Assembly: GCF_002906575.1 (NCBI RefSeq)
Contig: NZ_CP026309.1
Span: 558,001 to 622,000, forward strand
DNA length: 64,000 nt
Direction of reading: 5' to 3'
Source: Salinigranum rubrum
GTDB lineage: Archaea > Halobacteriota > Halobacteria > Halobacteriales > Haloferacaceae
The position numbers and the translations under genes were made by a program. Under the pieces are notes generated by a model. The model was not told the origin of the DNA and did not search any database. It saw nothing but the letters and a program-made list of their open reading frames with translations. Positions 1 to 8,690 of this stretch are shown piece by piece (the stretch's first letter is position 1; the number at the start of each line of letters is the position of its first letter).

Positions 1-819
1 CTCAACGACCTCACCGGCCGCGAGTGGAAGTTCGCCACCAAGTCGGTCATCACCGAGTCGTACCCTCCGGACTTCCAGCACGACTTGCGTTCCGAACACG
101 GGGGACAGAAGCCGCCTCGGCTCTGCCTGGACCTCGTCGAACGGTTCAGCAAGGCCGGCGACCTGGTGTTCGACCCCTTCGCCGGCGTCGGCGGCACGCT
201 CTTCGGGGCGAGCCTCGCCGAGTACGAGGGCACCGGCCGTCGGGAGGCGGTCGGGTTCGAGCGGGTACAGCGGTGGGTCGACCTCTATCACACGGTCCTC
301 GACCGGGAGAACGCCGACCGCGCGGCGCGCGGGGAGGGACCGTTAGCGGCGGGGGAGATGCGCCACGGCGACTGCTCGCGACTCGTCCGTGACCTCTCCT
401 CCGAGAGCGTCGACCTCCTCCTCACCGACGTCCCGTACTGGTCGATGGACGCCGTCTCACAGACGCGCAACCCCGACCGAACGAGAGCGAGTAAACTCGG
501 TCGGTTCGACCTCGACGGCGACGACGCCCCACAGTCGAAAGCGGAGTGGCTCTCCGAGATGGCCGCGTCGTTCGACTCGTTCTCGCGGGTGCTCCGTGCG
601 GGGGCGTACGTCCTCGTGTTCATCGGCGACATGTACCGCGAGTCGTCGTTTCACTTCCTCTCGGCGGACCTCGCCCGGGCGCTCCAGTCGACGGGGCTCA
701 CCCTGAAGGCCGACCTCATCTGGTACGACCCGACGAAGTCGTTGCACGTCTACGGCTACCCCTTCGCGTTCGTCCCCTCGATGGTCCACCAGCACGTCCT
801 CGTCCTCCGCGCGGAGTGA
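1..819 (+). CDS. DNA methyltransferase (N4-cytosine/N6-adenine type), 5' partial
   Basis: The frame is open from the first base, so the gene begins upstream; a TTG at 85 is internal. The visible 272 residues hold the SAM-binding motif DPFAGVGGT near the start and a catalytic motif LTDVPYWSMD in the middle, a variant of the (D/N/S)-P-P-(Y/F/W) motif of amino-methyltransferases with Val in place of the first Pro. The opening residues LTGREWKFATKSV match the segment that commonly precedes motif I in this family. Role: methylates adenine or cytosine exocyclic amines in DNA. No restriction enzyme is visible beside it, so it may be an orphan or have its partner off the left edge. Confidence 0.8.
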   Translation, partial: LNDLTGREWKFATKSVITESYPPDFQHDLRSEHGGQKPPRLCLDLVERFSKAGDLVFDPFAGVGGTLFGASLAEYEGTGRREAVGFERVQRWVDLYHTVLDRENADRAARGEGPLAAGEMRHGDCSRLVRDLSSESVDLLLTDVPYWSMDAVSQTRNPDRTRASKLGRFDLDGDDAPQSKAEWLSEMAASFDSFSRVLRAGAYVLVFIGDMYRESSFHFLSADLARALQSTGLTLKADLIWYDPTKSLHVYGYPFAFVPSMVHQHVLVLRAE

Positions 820-840
820 GTCTCTGAACGGGAGTCGATC

Positions 841-1800
841 TCAGCGGTAGTCGAGGTCAGCGAGGCTCTCGGCGAGGACGCCCGCGGAGTCTTCGAGCGC
901 CTCCCGTTCCTCCGCAGGGAGGTCGTGTTCGACGACGTTCCGGACCCCGTCGCGGTTGACCACGCACGGGACGCTCGCGTACACGTCGTCGATGCCGTAC
1001 TCCCCTCCGAGGAGGGTGGAGACGGTGAGGATGGAGTTCTCGTCGCGGAGGACGGCCTCGACGATTTCGGTGGTGGCCAGCGCGATGGCGTAGTTCGTCG
1101 CGCCCTTCCGCTCGATAATCTCGTAGGCGGCCTCGCGGACCTCGCGTTCGACCTCTTCTTTCGCCTCCTCGGAGACTCCCCCACAGTGTCTGGCGGCGTA
1201 GGTCTCGTAGGGGACGCCGGCGACGTTCGTCGAACTCCACAGCATCACCTCGCTGTCGCCGTGTTCGCCGACGACGTAGCCGTGGACGTTCTTCGGGTCG
1301 ACGTCGCACTCCCTGCTCAGGACGTGTCTGAACCGCGACGTGTCGAGGACGGTTCCCGACCCGATGACCCGCTCTTCGGGCAGGTCAGACACCTCCCAGG
1401 AGACGTACGAGAGGACGTCCACCGGGTTGGTGACGACGAGGAGGACGCTGTCGTCCGCGAGTCCCTCCGTTATCTGGGGAATCATCTCCTCGAAGATGCC
1501 CGCGTTCCGCTCCAGCAGGTCGAGTCGGGACTCGCCGGGGCGCTGGTTCGTCCCCGCCGTGACGACGACGACGTCGGCGTCCCAGCAGTCCTCGTACCCG
1601 CCGGTCGAGATGTCGACGGGCGGCGTGAAGTACGCCCCGTGGCTGAGGTCCATCCGCTCGCCCTCCGCCTTCTCCTCGTCGATGTCGACGAGGACGAGTT
1701 CGCTCGCAACCCCGCTGCTCATCAACGAGAACGCCGTCGCGGCCCCGACGCTTCCGACGCCGACGACGGCGACCTTTCCGCGGGTTCGAGTGGTGGCCAT
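841..1800 (-). CDS. ldh: L-lactate dehydrogenase (LDH/MDH superfamily)
   Basis: NAD-dependent 2-hydroxyacid dehydrogenase of about 319 residues, the usual family length. The N-terminal Rossmann motif is VGVGSVG; the catalytic His lies in GEHGDSEV and the substrate-binding Arg in DTSRFR. The specificity loop reads NQRPGESRLDL: a Gln at the discriminating position (residue 102 in LDH numbering) predicts lactate rather than malate, which would have Arg. I chose the ATG at 1800 over an upstream GTG at 1809 because a TATA box sits about 27 bp before it, fitting a leaderless transcript. Related malate dehydrogenases share the fold, so the substrate is inferred from one residue. Confidence 0.85.
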   Translation of the reverse strand: MATTRTRGKVAVVGVGSVGAATAFSLMSSGVASELVLVDIDEEKAEGERMDLSHGAYFTPPVDISTGGYEDCWDADVVVVTAGTNQRPGESRLDLLERNAGIFEEMIPQITEGLADDSVLLVVTNPVDVLSYVSWEVSDLPEERVIGSGTVLDTSRFRHVLSRECDVDPKNVHGYVVGEHGDSEVMLWSSTNVAGVPYETYAARHCGGVSEEAKEEVEREVREAAYEIIERKGATNYAIALATTEIVEAVLRDENSILTVSTLLGGEYGIDDVYASVPCVVNRDGVRNVVEHDLPAEEREALEDSAGVLAESLADLDYR

Positions 1801-1819
1801 GCTATTCACTCGAACGAGA

Positions 1820-1832
1820 GTAAAGATATAGG
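1820..1832 (-). promoter_or_regulatory. TATA box of ldh
   Basis: On the minus strand this reads CCTATATCTTTAC, centred about 27 bp upstream of the ATG at 1800. This is the spacing expected for a haloarchaeal leaderless promoter. Confidence 0.6.
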
Positions 1833-1917
1833 TTGGGGCCGTCGACCCGGTCAGGGGTCGACGACGGTCGGGAGAACGGAAAGGTCCGTCGCGCGTCGCT
1901 CTCTCGCGGAGCGAGCC

Positions 1918-3234
1918 TCAGTCGTCGGTGACCACCGCCGTGTTCGTCCCCGAGACGAACCCGTCGTCGGTCGCCCGTTCGGCGATGTGTGGCTGGAACA
2001 CCCACGCGGCTAAGACGAGGATGGGAATCATCGAGGCGGCGACCACCGAGTAGCCGATGTGGAGGTTCGCCAGAAACGGCGCGGCGTACACGAGCGGGTA
2101 GACGATGCCCCCGACGGTTCCGATACCGCCGACGACGCCGGCGACCGCCCCGGAACTGTTCGGGAACATCGCGGGCACCTGCGCGAAAATCGCCCCCTCG
2201 GCGAACGCACAGCCCATCCCGACGAGGAATCCAGCGGCGACCGCGAGCATCACCTGACCGCTCAGTCCCGCGAGAGTCATCCCGAACATCGTCAGGACGA
2301 CGAAGCACAGCGAGACGAACGTCCACTGCTCGCGGTACCGGCCGGTGAAGAAGGGTAGAATGTCCTTCTCCTTCCGCGCGAGTCGGTCGCTCATGTAGCC
2401 GCCGATCGGCCGCAGGAGGCCGGCGGCCACCGAGAACGTCGCCGCGAACGTCGAGGCCAACACGAGGTTCTGCGTGTTGAACCCTTCGCGGTAGTAGGTC
2501 GCGAGCCAGCCGTTCATCGACAGTTCCAGCCCGAAGGTCATCACGTACGCCAACGCGAGGACGACCGTGCCGTATCTCGTCGCGGTGTGGAGCCAGTCCG
2601 AGAGGCTCGCGTTGTCCGCGGTCGCCTGGCGTTTCTTCTCGTCTTTGGCCGCCTCGCCGAAGACGTAGTAGACGACCGCCAGGCCGATGGCGACGACGCC
2701 GGTGTAGAAGAAGGCGGCCCGCCAGTTCGTCTCGAACAGCGGCCCGCTCCACCCCGTGCCGAACACCCGGGGCAGGATGAGCGCGCCGCCCGCCGCGCCC
2801 GCGTTCCCGATGCCGGCGTAGATGCCCTCGGCGGTCCCGAGTTCCTCCTCCTCGAACCACTCGGAGACGTGCTGGATGCCGATGACGAACGTGATGCCCG
2901 CCGTGGCGACGATGAGCCGCGTCACGAAGAAGACGGTGTACGACTCGGCGAAGGCGCTCCAGATGGAGAAGACGCCGACGTACGTGAGCACGATGGCGAA
3001 GACCACCGGCGCGCCGAACTTGTCGGAGAGCCACCCGGTCAGGATGCGACCGAACGGCGCGAGCCAGATGGCCGCGCTCGCCAGAATCCCGATCTCCGCG
3101 AGCGAGAGGCCGAACTCCTCGGCCATCGGCCCGGTGAAGGGAGCGAAGGAGAACCAGATCAGGAACGAGAAGTTGAACCCGACCGTCGCGAGCAGCAGCG
3201 TCCGATACTTCGTCATCTCGATGGGGCTCTTCAT
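1918..3234 (-). CDS. narK: nitrate/nitrite MFS transporter NarK
   Basis: A 438-residue, 12-helix major facilitator protein of the nitrate-nitrite porter family. The family signature around [11 protein letters not shown] is present near residue 150, with a related glycine-rich stretch ([12 protein letters not shown]) in the C-terminal half, as expected for the duplicated fold. It should import nitrate (or exchange nitrite) across the cell membrane. It lies downstream of two nasA genes on the same strand, which supports an assimilatory role, but 464 bp separate it from nasA and hold AT-rich promoter-like DNA, so it is probably transcribed on its own. Start ATG at 3234; an internal ATG at 3216 is possible. 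Confidence 0.9.
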   Translation of the reverse strand: MKSPIEMTKYRTLLLATVGFNFSFLIWFSFAPFTGPMAEEFGLSLAEIGILASAAIWLAPFGRILTGWLSDKFGAPVVFAIVLTYVGVFSIWSAFAESYTVFFVTRLIVATAGITFVIGIQHVSEWFEEEELGTAEGIYAGIGNAGAAGGALILPRVFGTGWSGPLFETNWRAAFFYTGVVAIGLAVVYYVFGEAAKDEKKRQATADNASLSDWLHTATRYGTVVLALAYVMTFGLELSMNGWLATYYREGFNTQNLVLASTFAATFSVAAGLLRPIGGYMSDRLARKEKDILPFFTGRYREQWTFVSLCFVVLTMFGMTLAGLSGQVMLAVAAGFLVGMGCAFAEGAIFAQVPAMFPNSSGAVAGVVGGIGTVGGIVYPLVYAAPFLANLHIGYSVVAASMIPILVLAAWVFQPHIAERATDDGFVSGTNTAVVTDD

Positions 3235-3698
3235 CCCTGGACACCCCCCGCCCGTCGGCTCTCATCCTGTGGACGGGCCGCGACGTCGTGATCGTCGTCC
3301 GAACCGGCCGAGAAGTTCCGGTTCGAACGGCCGCCGGCCGGCCGACGTTTCGTTTCCTGCACGATGCGCGCTTCGATTATTCCGTTTTTGCACTTCAACA
3401 CGGTTCTGAGATATAGATGGGTAGTTAATAAGATATACGATTGACAAATATGTAGATTTGGGCGTATTACTTGTCTTGTGTGCAGAGTCCGGTTTGACGC
3501 GGTTAGTTTCTTTGTTTGGTAGGAGAAATAAAATATCACGGTGCATTTCATGTTCGTGGTGGACGAACACGTTCGGTCGTTCTCTCTAACTAACAATTAT
3601 TACGATTTCGCGGACTGAAGCGGCCATCGCTCGGTCATCGAACGGTTCCGGGGCGGTTCGTGCGAGCGGACGGTCCGCGCGAACGTCTCCGTCCGGGC
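3235..3698 (-). promoter_or_regulatory. narK upstream region: AT-rich promoter plus GC-rich leader
   Basis: No gene is seen in these 464 bp. From about 3370 to 3560 the DNA is markedly AT-rich with several TATA-like runs (around 3405-3440). Between that and the narK ATG lies a GC-rich stretch that would be a leader of more than 150 nt. It holds an inverted repeat GAACCGG (3301-3307) / CCGGTTC (3318-3324). A second inverted repeat, TGTTCGT (3551-3557) / ACGAACA (3563-3569), lies upstream and could be an operator. Confidence 0.45.
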
Positions 3699-5795
3699 TT
3701 ACGATTTCGACAGAACGAGTCGCTCGGTTTCTGTGCGTGACTCCTTCGGCGCCCGGAGTCCGACGGCGCACTGTTTGAGGTTCGGTTCGGCCGACTCGGG
3801 GTCGACCTCCGCGAGCGTCAGTTCGTTGGCCGCCGCGTTGTGAATCGGCAGCCAGATGACGCCGGGCGGAACGCCGTCGTTGGGTGCGACGTCGACCGTC
3901 ACGCTGGATCGGCGGGACTCGATCACGGTCTGGCCGCGGTCGAGCACGTCCAGGTGGTTCGCGATGGTCTCCGGATGCATCCGCGCGGTCGGTGGGTGTT
4001 CGTCCCCGTCCTCGCTGTCGCGTGTCCGGACGCCCGTGTTGTACACGTTGGAGAGTCGACCGGTCGTCAGCGTGAGCGGGTACTCGTCGTCGATCGGTTC
4101 GGGGACGCTGCTGTGGGTGACTGTGGAGAACCGTGCCCGCCCCGAGTCGGTGGAGAACGACCACTCCCCGTCGTCGTAGTACCGGTAGCCGCCCTCGCTC
4201 TCCGCGTCCGGTGCCGGCCAGCGGACTGCGAGTTCGTCGGCCAGTCGGTCGTACGTGATGCCGGAGAGGTCCGCCGTCGTCCCGGCGGTGAGTTCGCGTA
4301 TCTCGTCGAAGATCGATTCGGGAGACACGGGCGGCGCGTCGAACAGGCCGGGGTCGATCCGGTTCCCGATGGCCGCGATGATATCGACGTCCTGCCGGAC
4401 GGCCGCGGGCGGGTCCGTCGCAGCCGTGACCCGGGAGACCCGGCGCTCCATGTTCGTCGCTGTGCCCTCAGACTCACCCCAGGTCGCCGCCGGGAGGACG
4501 ACGTCGGCGGACGCGACGGTGTCCGAGTGGAACGCGTCCTGGACGACGAGGAACGTGTCGTCGAGCGCGCTCTTGACGTGACTGGCGTCGGGCATCCCGG
4601 CGACGGGGTTCGTTGCGACCGTCCAACAGACGTCGATGTTGCCCCGGGCGAGTTCGTCGACGATGCGGACGAAGCCGGGTCCCGGAGACTCCGGGAGGCG
4701 ACCCAGTGGCACGTCCCACGCCGCCGCGACCGCCTCCCGGTTCGCCATCTCGGTGAACTCCCGGTGACCGGGCCAGGTCCCTTTCGAGGCGCACACGCGG
4801 TTCCCCATCGAGTTGGCCTGCCCCGTCAGCGAGAACGGGCCGGTGCCGGGTCCGAGATTGCCCGTCGCCAGACAGAGGTCGATGAGCGCACGCGCCGTTG
4901 CAGTGCCCTGAATGCTCTGGTTGACGCCCATCCCCCAGTACAGTATCGTCGGGTCGGCGAGCGCCGCGGCCAGTTCTTCGACCTGCTCGACAGGTACCCC
5001 CGCCGTCGCGGCCGCCGCCTCCATCGACGGCAGGGACTCGACCATCTCCTCGAAACCGTCGGTGTGTGCGTCGACGAACGCCTCGTCGACGGCTCCGGCG
5101 TCGACGACCGCCGCGAGGACGGCCCGCGCCAGCGCGAGGTCGGTGCCGGGTTCGGGCTGGACGTGACAGTCGGCGGCCGAGGCCGTCATGGTCTCGACGG
5201 GGTCGACGACCACCAGTCGACCGCTCTCGTCGCCCGCGCTGTCCGTGATCCATCGGTGCATCACGGGGTGGGCGGCCGCCGGGTTCGCGCCCCACACGAC
5301 GTGGGTGTCGGCGCCGGGGATGTCGTCGTACGTCGGCGGGGGCGCGTCGCTGCCGAACGCCTGGTAGTAGGCGGTGACTGCCGACGCCATACACAGCGTC
5401 GTGTTCGCGTCGTAGTAGCGGGTGCCGAACCCGCCGCGAGCGACCTTGCCGAGGGCGTAAGCGGCCTCGTTCGTCTGCTGGCCGCTTCCCAGCACCGCGA
5501 CGCTGTCGTTTCCCTTGCGGAGCGCCTCGATGAGCCGCGTGGTCACGACGCCGAGTGCCGTGTCCCAGTCCGTCGGCTGGAGCGTCTCTCCACGGCGTAT
5601 CAGCGGTTCGGTCAGGCGATTGCCGTCGGGAGCGACCGTCTCTCGGACGCCGCGTCGACACTTGAGCCCCTCGTTCGTCGGGTGTTCGGCGTTGCCACAC
5701 ACGTCCGCGACGCCGCGCTCTTCGGCCGCCCCTCGCTGGAGATAGCCACAGCCGACCGCACACCGCATACACGTCGTTGGTTTCCAGTCAGTCAT
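3699..5795 (-). CDS. nasA: assimilatory nitrate reductase, molybdopterin catalytic subunit (copy 1)
   Basis: A 698-residue molybdopterin oxidoreductase of the NasA/NapA class, reducing nitrate to nitrite in the cytoplasm. Cys9, Cys12, Cys16 and Cys46 bind a [4Fe-4S] cluster; Cys135 in YYDANTTLCMASAV is the expected Mo ligand. The C-terminal third holds the dinucleotide-binding domain (PLTLTTGRLSNVYNTG onward). There is no Tat signal, unlike respiratory NarG of haloarchaea. It is followed by a close paralogue at 6068-8182 in the same orientation and by narK. Cofactor guanylation would be by mobA at 38.5 kb. Electrons probably come from ferredoxin, but no partner subunit is visible. Confidence 0.9.
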   Translation of the reverse strand: MTDWKPTTCMRCAVGCGYLQRGAAEERGVADVCGNAEHPTNEGLKCRRGVRETVAPDGNRLTEPLIRRGETLQPTDWDTALGVVTTRLIEALRKGNDSVAVLGSGQQTNEAAYALGKVARGGFGTRYYDANTTLCMASAVTAYYQAFGSDAPPPTYDDIPGADTHVVWGANPAAAHPVMHRWITDSAGDESGRLVVVDPVETMTASAADCHVQPEPGTDLALARAVLAAVVDAGAVDEAFVDAHTDGFEEMVESLPSMEAAAATAGVPVEQVEELAAALADPTILYWGMGVNQSIQGTATARALIDLCLATGNLGPGTGPFSLTGQANSMGNRVCASKGTWPGHREFTEMANREAVAAAWDVPLGRLPESPGPGFVRIVDELARGNIDVCWTVATNPVAGMPDASHVKSALDDTFLVVQDAFHSDTVASADVVLPAATWGESEGTATNMERRVSRVTAATDPPAAVRQDVDIIAAIGNRIDPGLFDAPPVSPESIFDEIRELTAGTTADLSGITYDRLADELAVRWPAPDAESEGGYRYYDDGEWSFSTDSGRARFSTVTHSSVPEPIDDEYPLTLTTGRLSNVYNTGVRTRDSEDGDEHPPTARMHPETIANHLDVLDRGQTVIESRRSSVTVDVAPNDGVPPGVIWLPIHNAAANELTLAEVDPESAEPNLKQCAVGLRAPKESRTETERLVLSKS

Positions 5796-6067
5796 TCTCG
5801 TCTTCGAACGGTGGCTTCCGCCACGCTCGTTCGTCGTTCTCTTCGTCCATCGTTCGTGGCCCGGTTCCGCGCTTGCTCTGATGCTGCTACCCAGAATAAT
5901 AGCTGTTGTTATAATGTCGATAACCGTCCTCTAATTCGATTATATGCATTAGTCACGACGCACGGTCGACGGTCCGCCCGGGCGTCACGGGAACGCGCTG
6001 TCGGTCGTTCCGGCACCGACCGCACGCCGCCGTGAATCGAACGGTACGACAGTCACGACGGACCGTC
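5796..6067 (-). promoter_or_regulatory. nasA copy 1 upstream region
   Basis: These 272 bp lie between the two nasA genes. AT-rich, TATA-like DNA runs from about 5890 to 5950, leaving a leader of roughly 70-90 nt before the ATG at 5795. A short perfect hairpin GTGGC-TTCC-GCCAC (5811-5824 on the plus strand) lies about 16 nt before the start codon. Both points suggest a leadered transcript, unlike most genes here. Confidence 0.4.
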
Positions 6068-8182
6068 TCAGTCGTCGCCCGCCGGCGCGACGTCGTCGGA
6101 ACTCGCGATTCCCTGGTAGGTGAGCGGGTTCTCGGGATGGGGTGCCCGCACGTCGACCGCGCACTGCTTGAGGTTGGGCTCGTCGGATTCGGGGTCGACG
6201 ACCGGGAGGGTGAGCGCGTTGACCGCCGGGTGGTGGATGGGGAGCCAGATCATCCCCGTCGGGACGCCGTCGTCCGGTTGGACCCGCACCGTGACCGACG
6301 CGCGCCGCGAAGCGACGACGGTCCGGCCGCGGTCCAGCGCCTCGATGTGTTCGAGCGTCGTCTCGGGGTGGACGCGCGCGACCGGGAACTCGTCGGTCTC
6401 GCCTCCTCGGCTTCTGACGCCGGTGTTGTACGCGCCGGGCCGACGGCCGGTCGTCAGCGTGAGCGGGTACTCCTCGTCGGTCGGTTCGGCGAGTCCGCCG
6501 TGTCCCCCCGTCGAGAACCGCGCTCGACCCGACGGCGTCGGGAAGTCCCAGCCGTCGCCTTCGGAAGCGTAGTACCGATACCCCCCCTGCCCCCTCGGTT
6601 CGGGGGCCGGCCAGCGGACCGCGTACTCGGCGTCGAGGCGGTCGTAGGAGATGCCCGAGAGGTCCGCGGGCGTCCCGGCCGTCAGTGCGCGGAGTTCGTC
6701 GAACACCTCCCGAGGGTCGATCCGTGGACCGTCGAACAGTGCCGGTTCGAGCCGACGGCCGACCGTCGCGACGATGTCGATGTCCTGTCTGATCTTCGGC
6801 GGGACGTCGGTGGCCGCACGGACCCGCGAAACCGTCCGCTCCATGTTCATCACCGTCCCTTCGGACTCGCCCCACGTCGCCGCCGGAAGGACCACGTCGG
6901 CCACCCCGCAGGTCTCGGTCCGGAAGGTGTCCTGGACGACGAGGAACGCGTCCGAGAGCGCGTCCCGGACGCGGTCGGCGTCGGGCATCCCGGCGACCGG
7001 GTTGGTCGCGACCGCCCAGCACGCGTCGACGTCCCCGTCGGCGATGGCGTCGACGATGCCGACGGGACCGGGACCGGGGTCGTCGGGGAGGCGTTCGACG
7101 GGGACCCCCCACGTCTCGGCGACGGTCCGACGGTGGTCGGGGTCTTCGAAGTCTCGGTGACCGGGCCAGGTCCCCTTCGACGAACAGACCCGCGTCCCCA
7201 TCGAGTTGGCCTGTCCCGTCAACGAGAACGGGCCGGTGCCGGGTCCGAGATTGCCCGTCGCCAGACAGAGGTCGATGAGTGCCCGTGCCGTCGCGGTGCC
7301 CTGCACCGACTGGTTGACGCCCATTCCCCAGTACACGAGCGTCGGGTCGGCGAGCGCCTCCGCGACGCGTTCGACGGTTTCGACCGGGACGCCGGCGGCG
7401 GCGGCGGCCGCCTCCACCGACGGGAGGTCGGCGAGGAGGTCGTCGAACCTCGACGTGTACCTGTCGACGAACGCCTCGTCGACGGCCCCGGCGTCGACGA
7501 CCGACGCGAGGACGGCCCGCGCCAGCGCGAGGTCGGTGCCGGGTTCGGGCTGGACGTGACAGTCGGCGTCGTCGACGGTCTCGCTCTCGACGGGGTCGAC
7601 GACCATCAGCGTCCCGTCTTCGGCCGAGTCGACGATCCATCGGTACATCACGGGGTGGGCGGCCGCCGGGTTCGCGCCCCAGATCAGATGCGTCTCCGCG
7701 TCGGGGATGTCGTCGTACGTCGGTGGGGGCGCGTCGCTGCCGAACGCCTGGTAGTAGGCGGTGACCGCCGACGCCATACACAGCGTCGTGTTCGCGTCGT
7801 AGTAGCGGGTGCCGAACCCGCCACGGGCGAGTTTTCCCAGCGCGTAGGCGGCCTCGTTCGTCTGCTGACCGCTTCCCAGGACGGCGACGTTGTCGCTTCC
7901 CTCGCGAAGCGCCTCGTCGAACCGCGTGACGACGATGTCGAGCGCCGTGTCCCAACTCGTTGCCACGAGTTCGCCGCCCTCCCGGACGAGCGGCCGGGTG
8001 AGCCACTCGCCGTCGGGGTCGGCGGTCTCGCGAACGCCGCGCTGGCACGCGAGTCCCCGGTTGACGGGGTGGTTCGCGTCGCCGCGGACGGTGTCGAGCC
8101 CGTAGCCGCTGTCGACGCCCTGCTGGAGGTGTCCACAGCCGACCGCACACCGCATACACGTCGTCGGCGTCCACTCGCTCAT
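6068..8182 (-). CDS. nasA: assimilatory nitrate reductase-like molybdopterin oxidoreductase (copy 2)
   Basis: A 704-residue paralogue of the neighbouring nasA, colinear along its full length. It keeps Cys9, Cys12, Cys16, Cys46 and the Mo-ligand Cys135 at identical positions, plus the same MGD-binding C-terminal domain. Long tracts match the first copy almost base for base, for example around 7200-7330 versus 4800-4930 and 7740-7830 versus 5330-5430; elsewhere the two differ clearly. This copy is nearest the nitrite reductase, in divergent orientation. Both copies look intact, so neither can be called the sole NasA from sequence; sub-functions such as different donors or conditions are only a guess. 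Confidence 0.88.
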   Translation of the reverse strand: MSEWTPTTCMRCAVGCGHLQQGVDSGYGLDTVRGDANHPVNRGLACQRGVRETADPDGEWLTRPLVREGGELVATSWDTALDIVVTRFDEALREGSDNVAVLGSGQQTNEAAYALGKLARGGFGTRYYDANTTLCMASAVTAYYQAFGSDAPPPTYDDIPDAETHLIWGANPAAAHPVMYRWIVDSAEDGTLMVVDPVESETVDDADCHVQPEPGTDLALARAVLASVVDAGAVDEAFVDRYTSRFDDLLADLPSVEAAAAAAGVPVETVERVAEALADPTLVYWGMGVNQSVQGTATARALIDLCLATGNLGPGTGPFSLTGQANSMGTRVCSSKGTWPGHRDFEDPDHRRTVAETWGVPVERLPDDPGPGPVGIVDAIADGDVDACWAVATNPVAGMPDADRVRDALSDAFLVVQDTFRTETCGVADVVLPAATWGESEGTVMNMERTVSRVRAATDVPPKIRQDIDIVATVGRRLEPALFDGPRIDPREVFDELRALTAGTPADLSGISYDRLDAEYAVRWPAPEPRGQGGYRYYASEGDGWDFPTPSGRARFSTGGHGGLAEPTDEEYPLTLTTGRRPGAYNTGVRSRGGETDEFPVARVHPETTLEHIEALDRGRTVVASRRASVTVRVQPDDGVPTGMIWLPIHHPAVNALTLPVVDPESDEPNLKQCAVDVRAPHPENPLTYQGIASSDDVAPAGDD

Positions 8183-8690
8183 CGGCCGCTCCGCCCCGCC
8201 ACGGGATACCCTGGTCGTCCGTTCGATCCGCTCGCGAACGCCGTCCCGCCTGCCGCGTTCGCCGGGACGTCGTGACCGTGTGTGTACGCTCCCATTGCTC
8301 GGTGGTTCCTGCCCAACATTTTAATAAATCTCACTATAGGCCTTTCGATATGGATTATTTGTTCTCCTGAGTCAAATAAATACACACATGTGCGTTCGCA
8401 TACGTACACGCGATGGAGAGTGGGCAGCGTCGGTCGTCGACGAACTTCGATATCGTCCAGTTGTCGTCGCCCTCGCTCGCCGAAGATAAATTCGTCCCAT
8501 CGTGTATGAAATATACTGCCTCTTCGGACCCGAGTTTGTGTCCGTCTGCTTCTCCCCTCGAAATTCCGTATTTGTTAAATGAGAACTACTTTATGCCGCT
8601 ATGAAAACTTCTGACCATGCAAACGAATCAATCCGAAACCATGTTCGAAATTGAGTTCCCGTTCGGTCTGATGGGGGGTGTCTGACTCGG
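8183..8690. promoter_or_regulatory. divergent promoter region between nasA copy 2 and nirA
   Basis: A 508 bp region without a convincing gene. AT-rich DNA at about 8315-8365 holds TATA-like sequence for the leftward nasA gene, implying a leader of more than 120 nt. A second AT-rich stretch at 8565-8600 (TTTGTTAAAT) would drive nirA. The middle (8370-8560) is of mixed composition and may hold regulator sites, but no clear palindrome stands out. Confidence 0.45.
8617..8685 (+). CDS. possible 22-residue upstream peptide of nirA
   Basis: An ATG at 8617 opens a 22-codon frame (MQTNQSETMFEIEFPFGLMG...) that stops 5 bp before the nirA ATG. It lies just downstream of the AT-rich promoter-like stretch at 8571-8600. 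It may be a leader peptide, part of a plain leader, or chance. There is no homology argument. Confidence 0.2.
   Translation: MQTNQSETMFEIEFPFGLMGGV

Noticed and set aside
1802-3265. 487-codon frame overlapping narK
   Set aside because: It is the shifted-frame shadow of the transporter and is almost wholly Arg/Gly/Pro.
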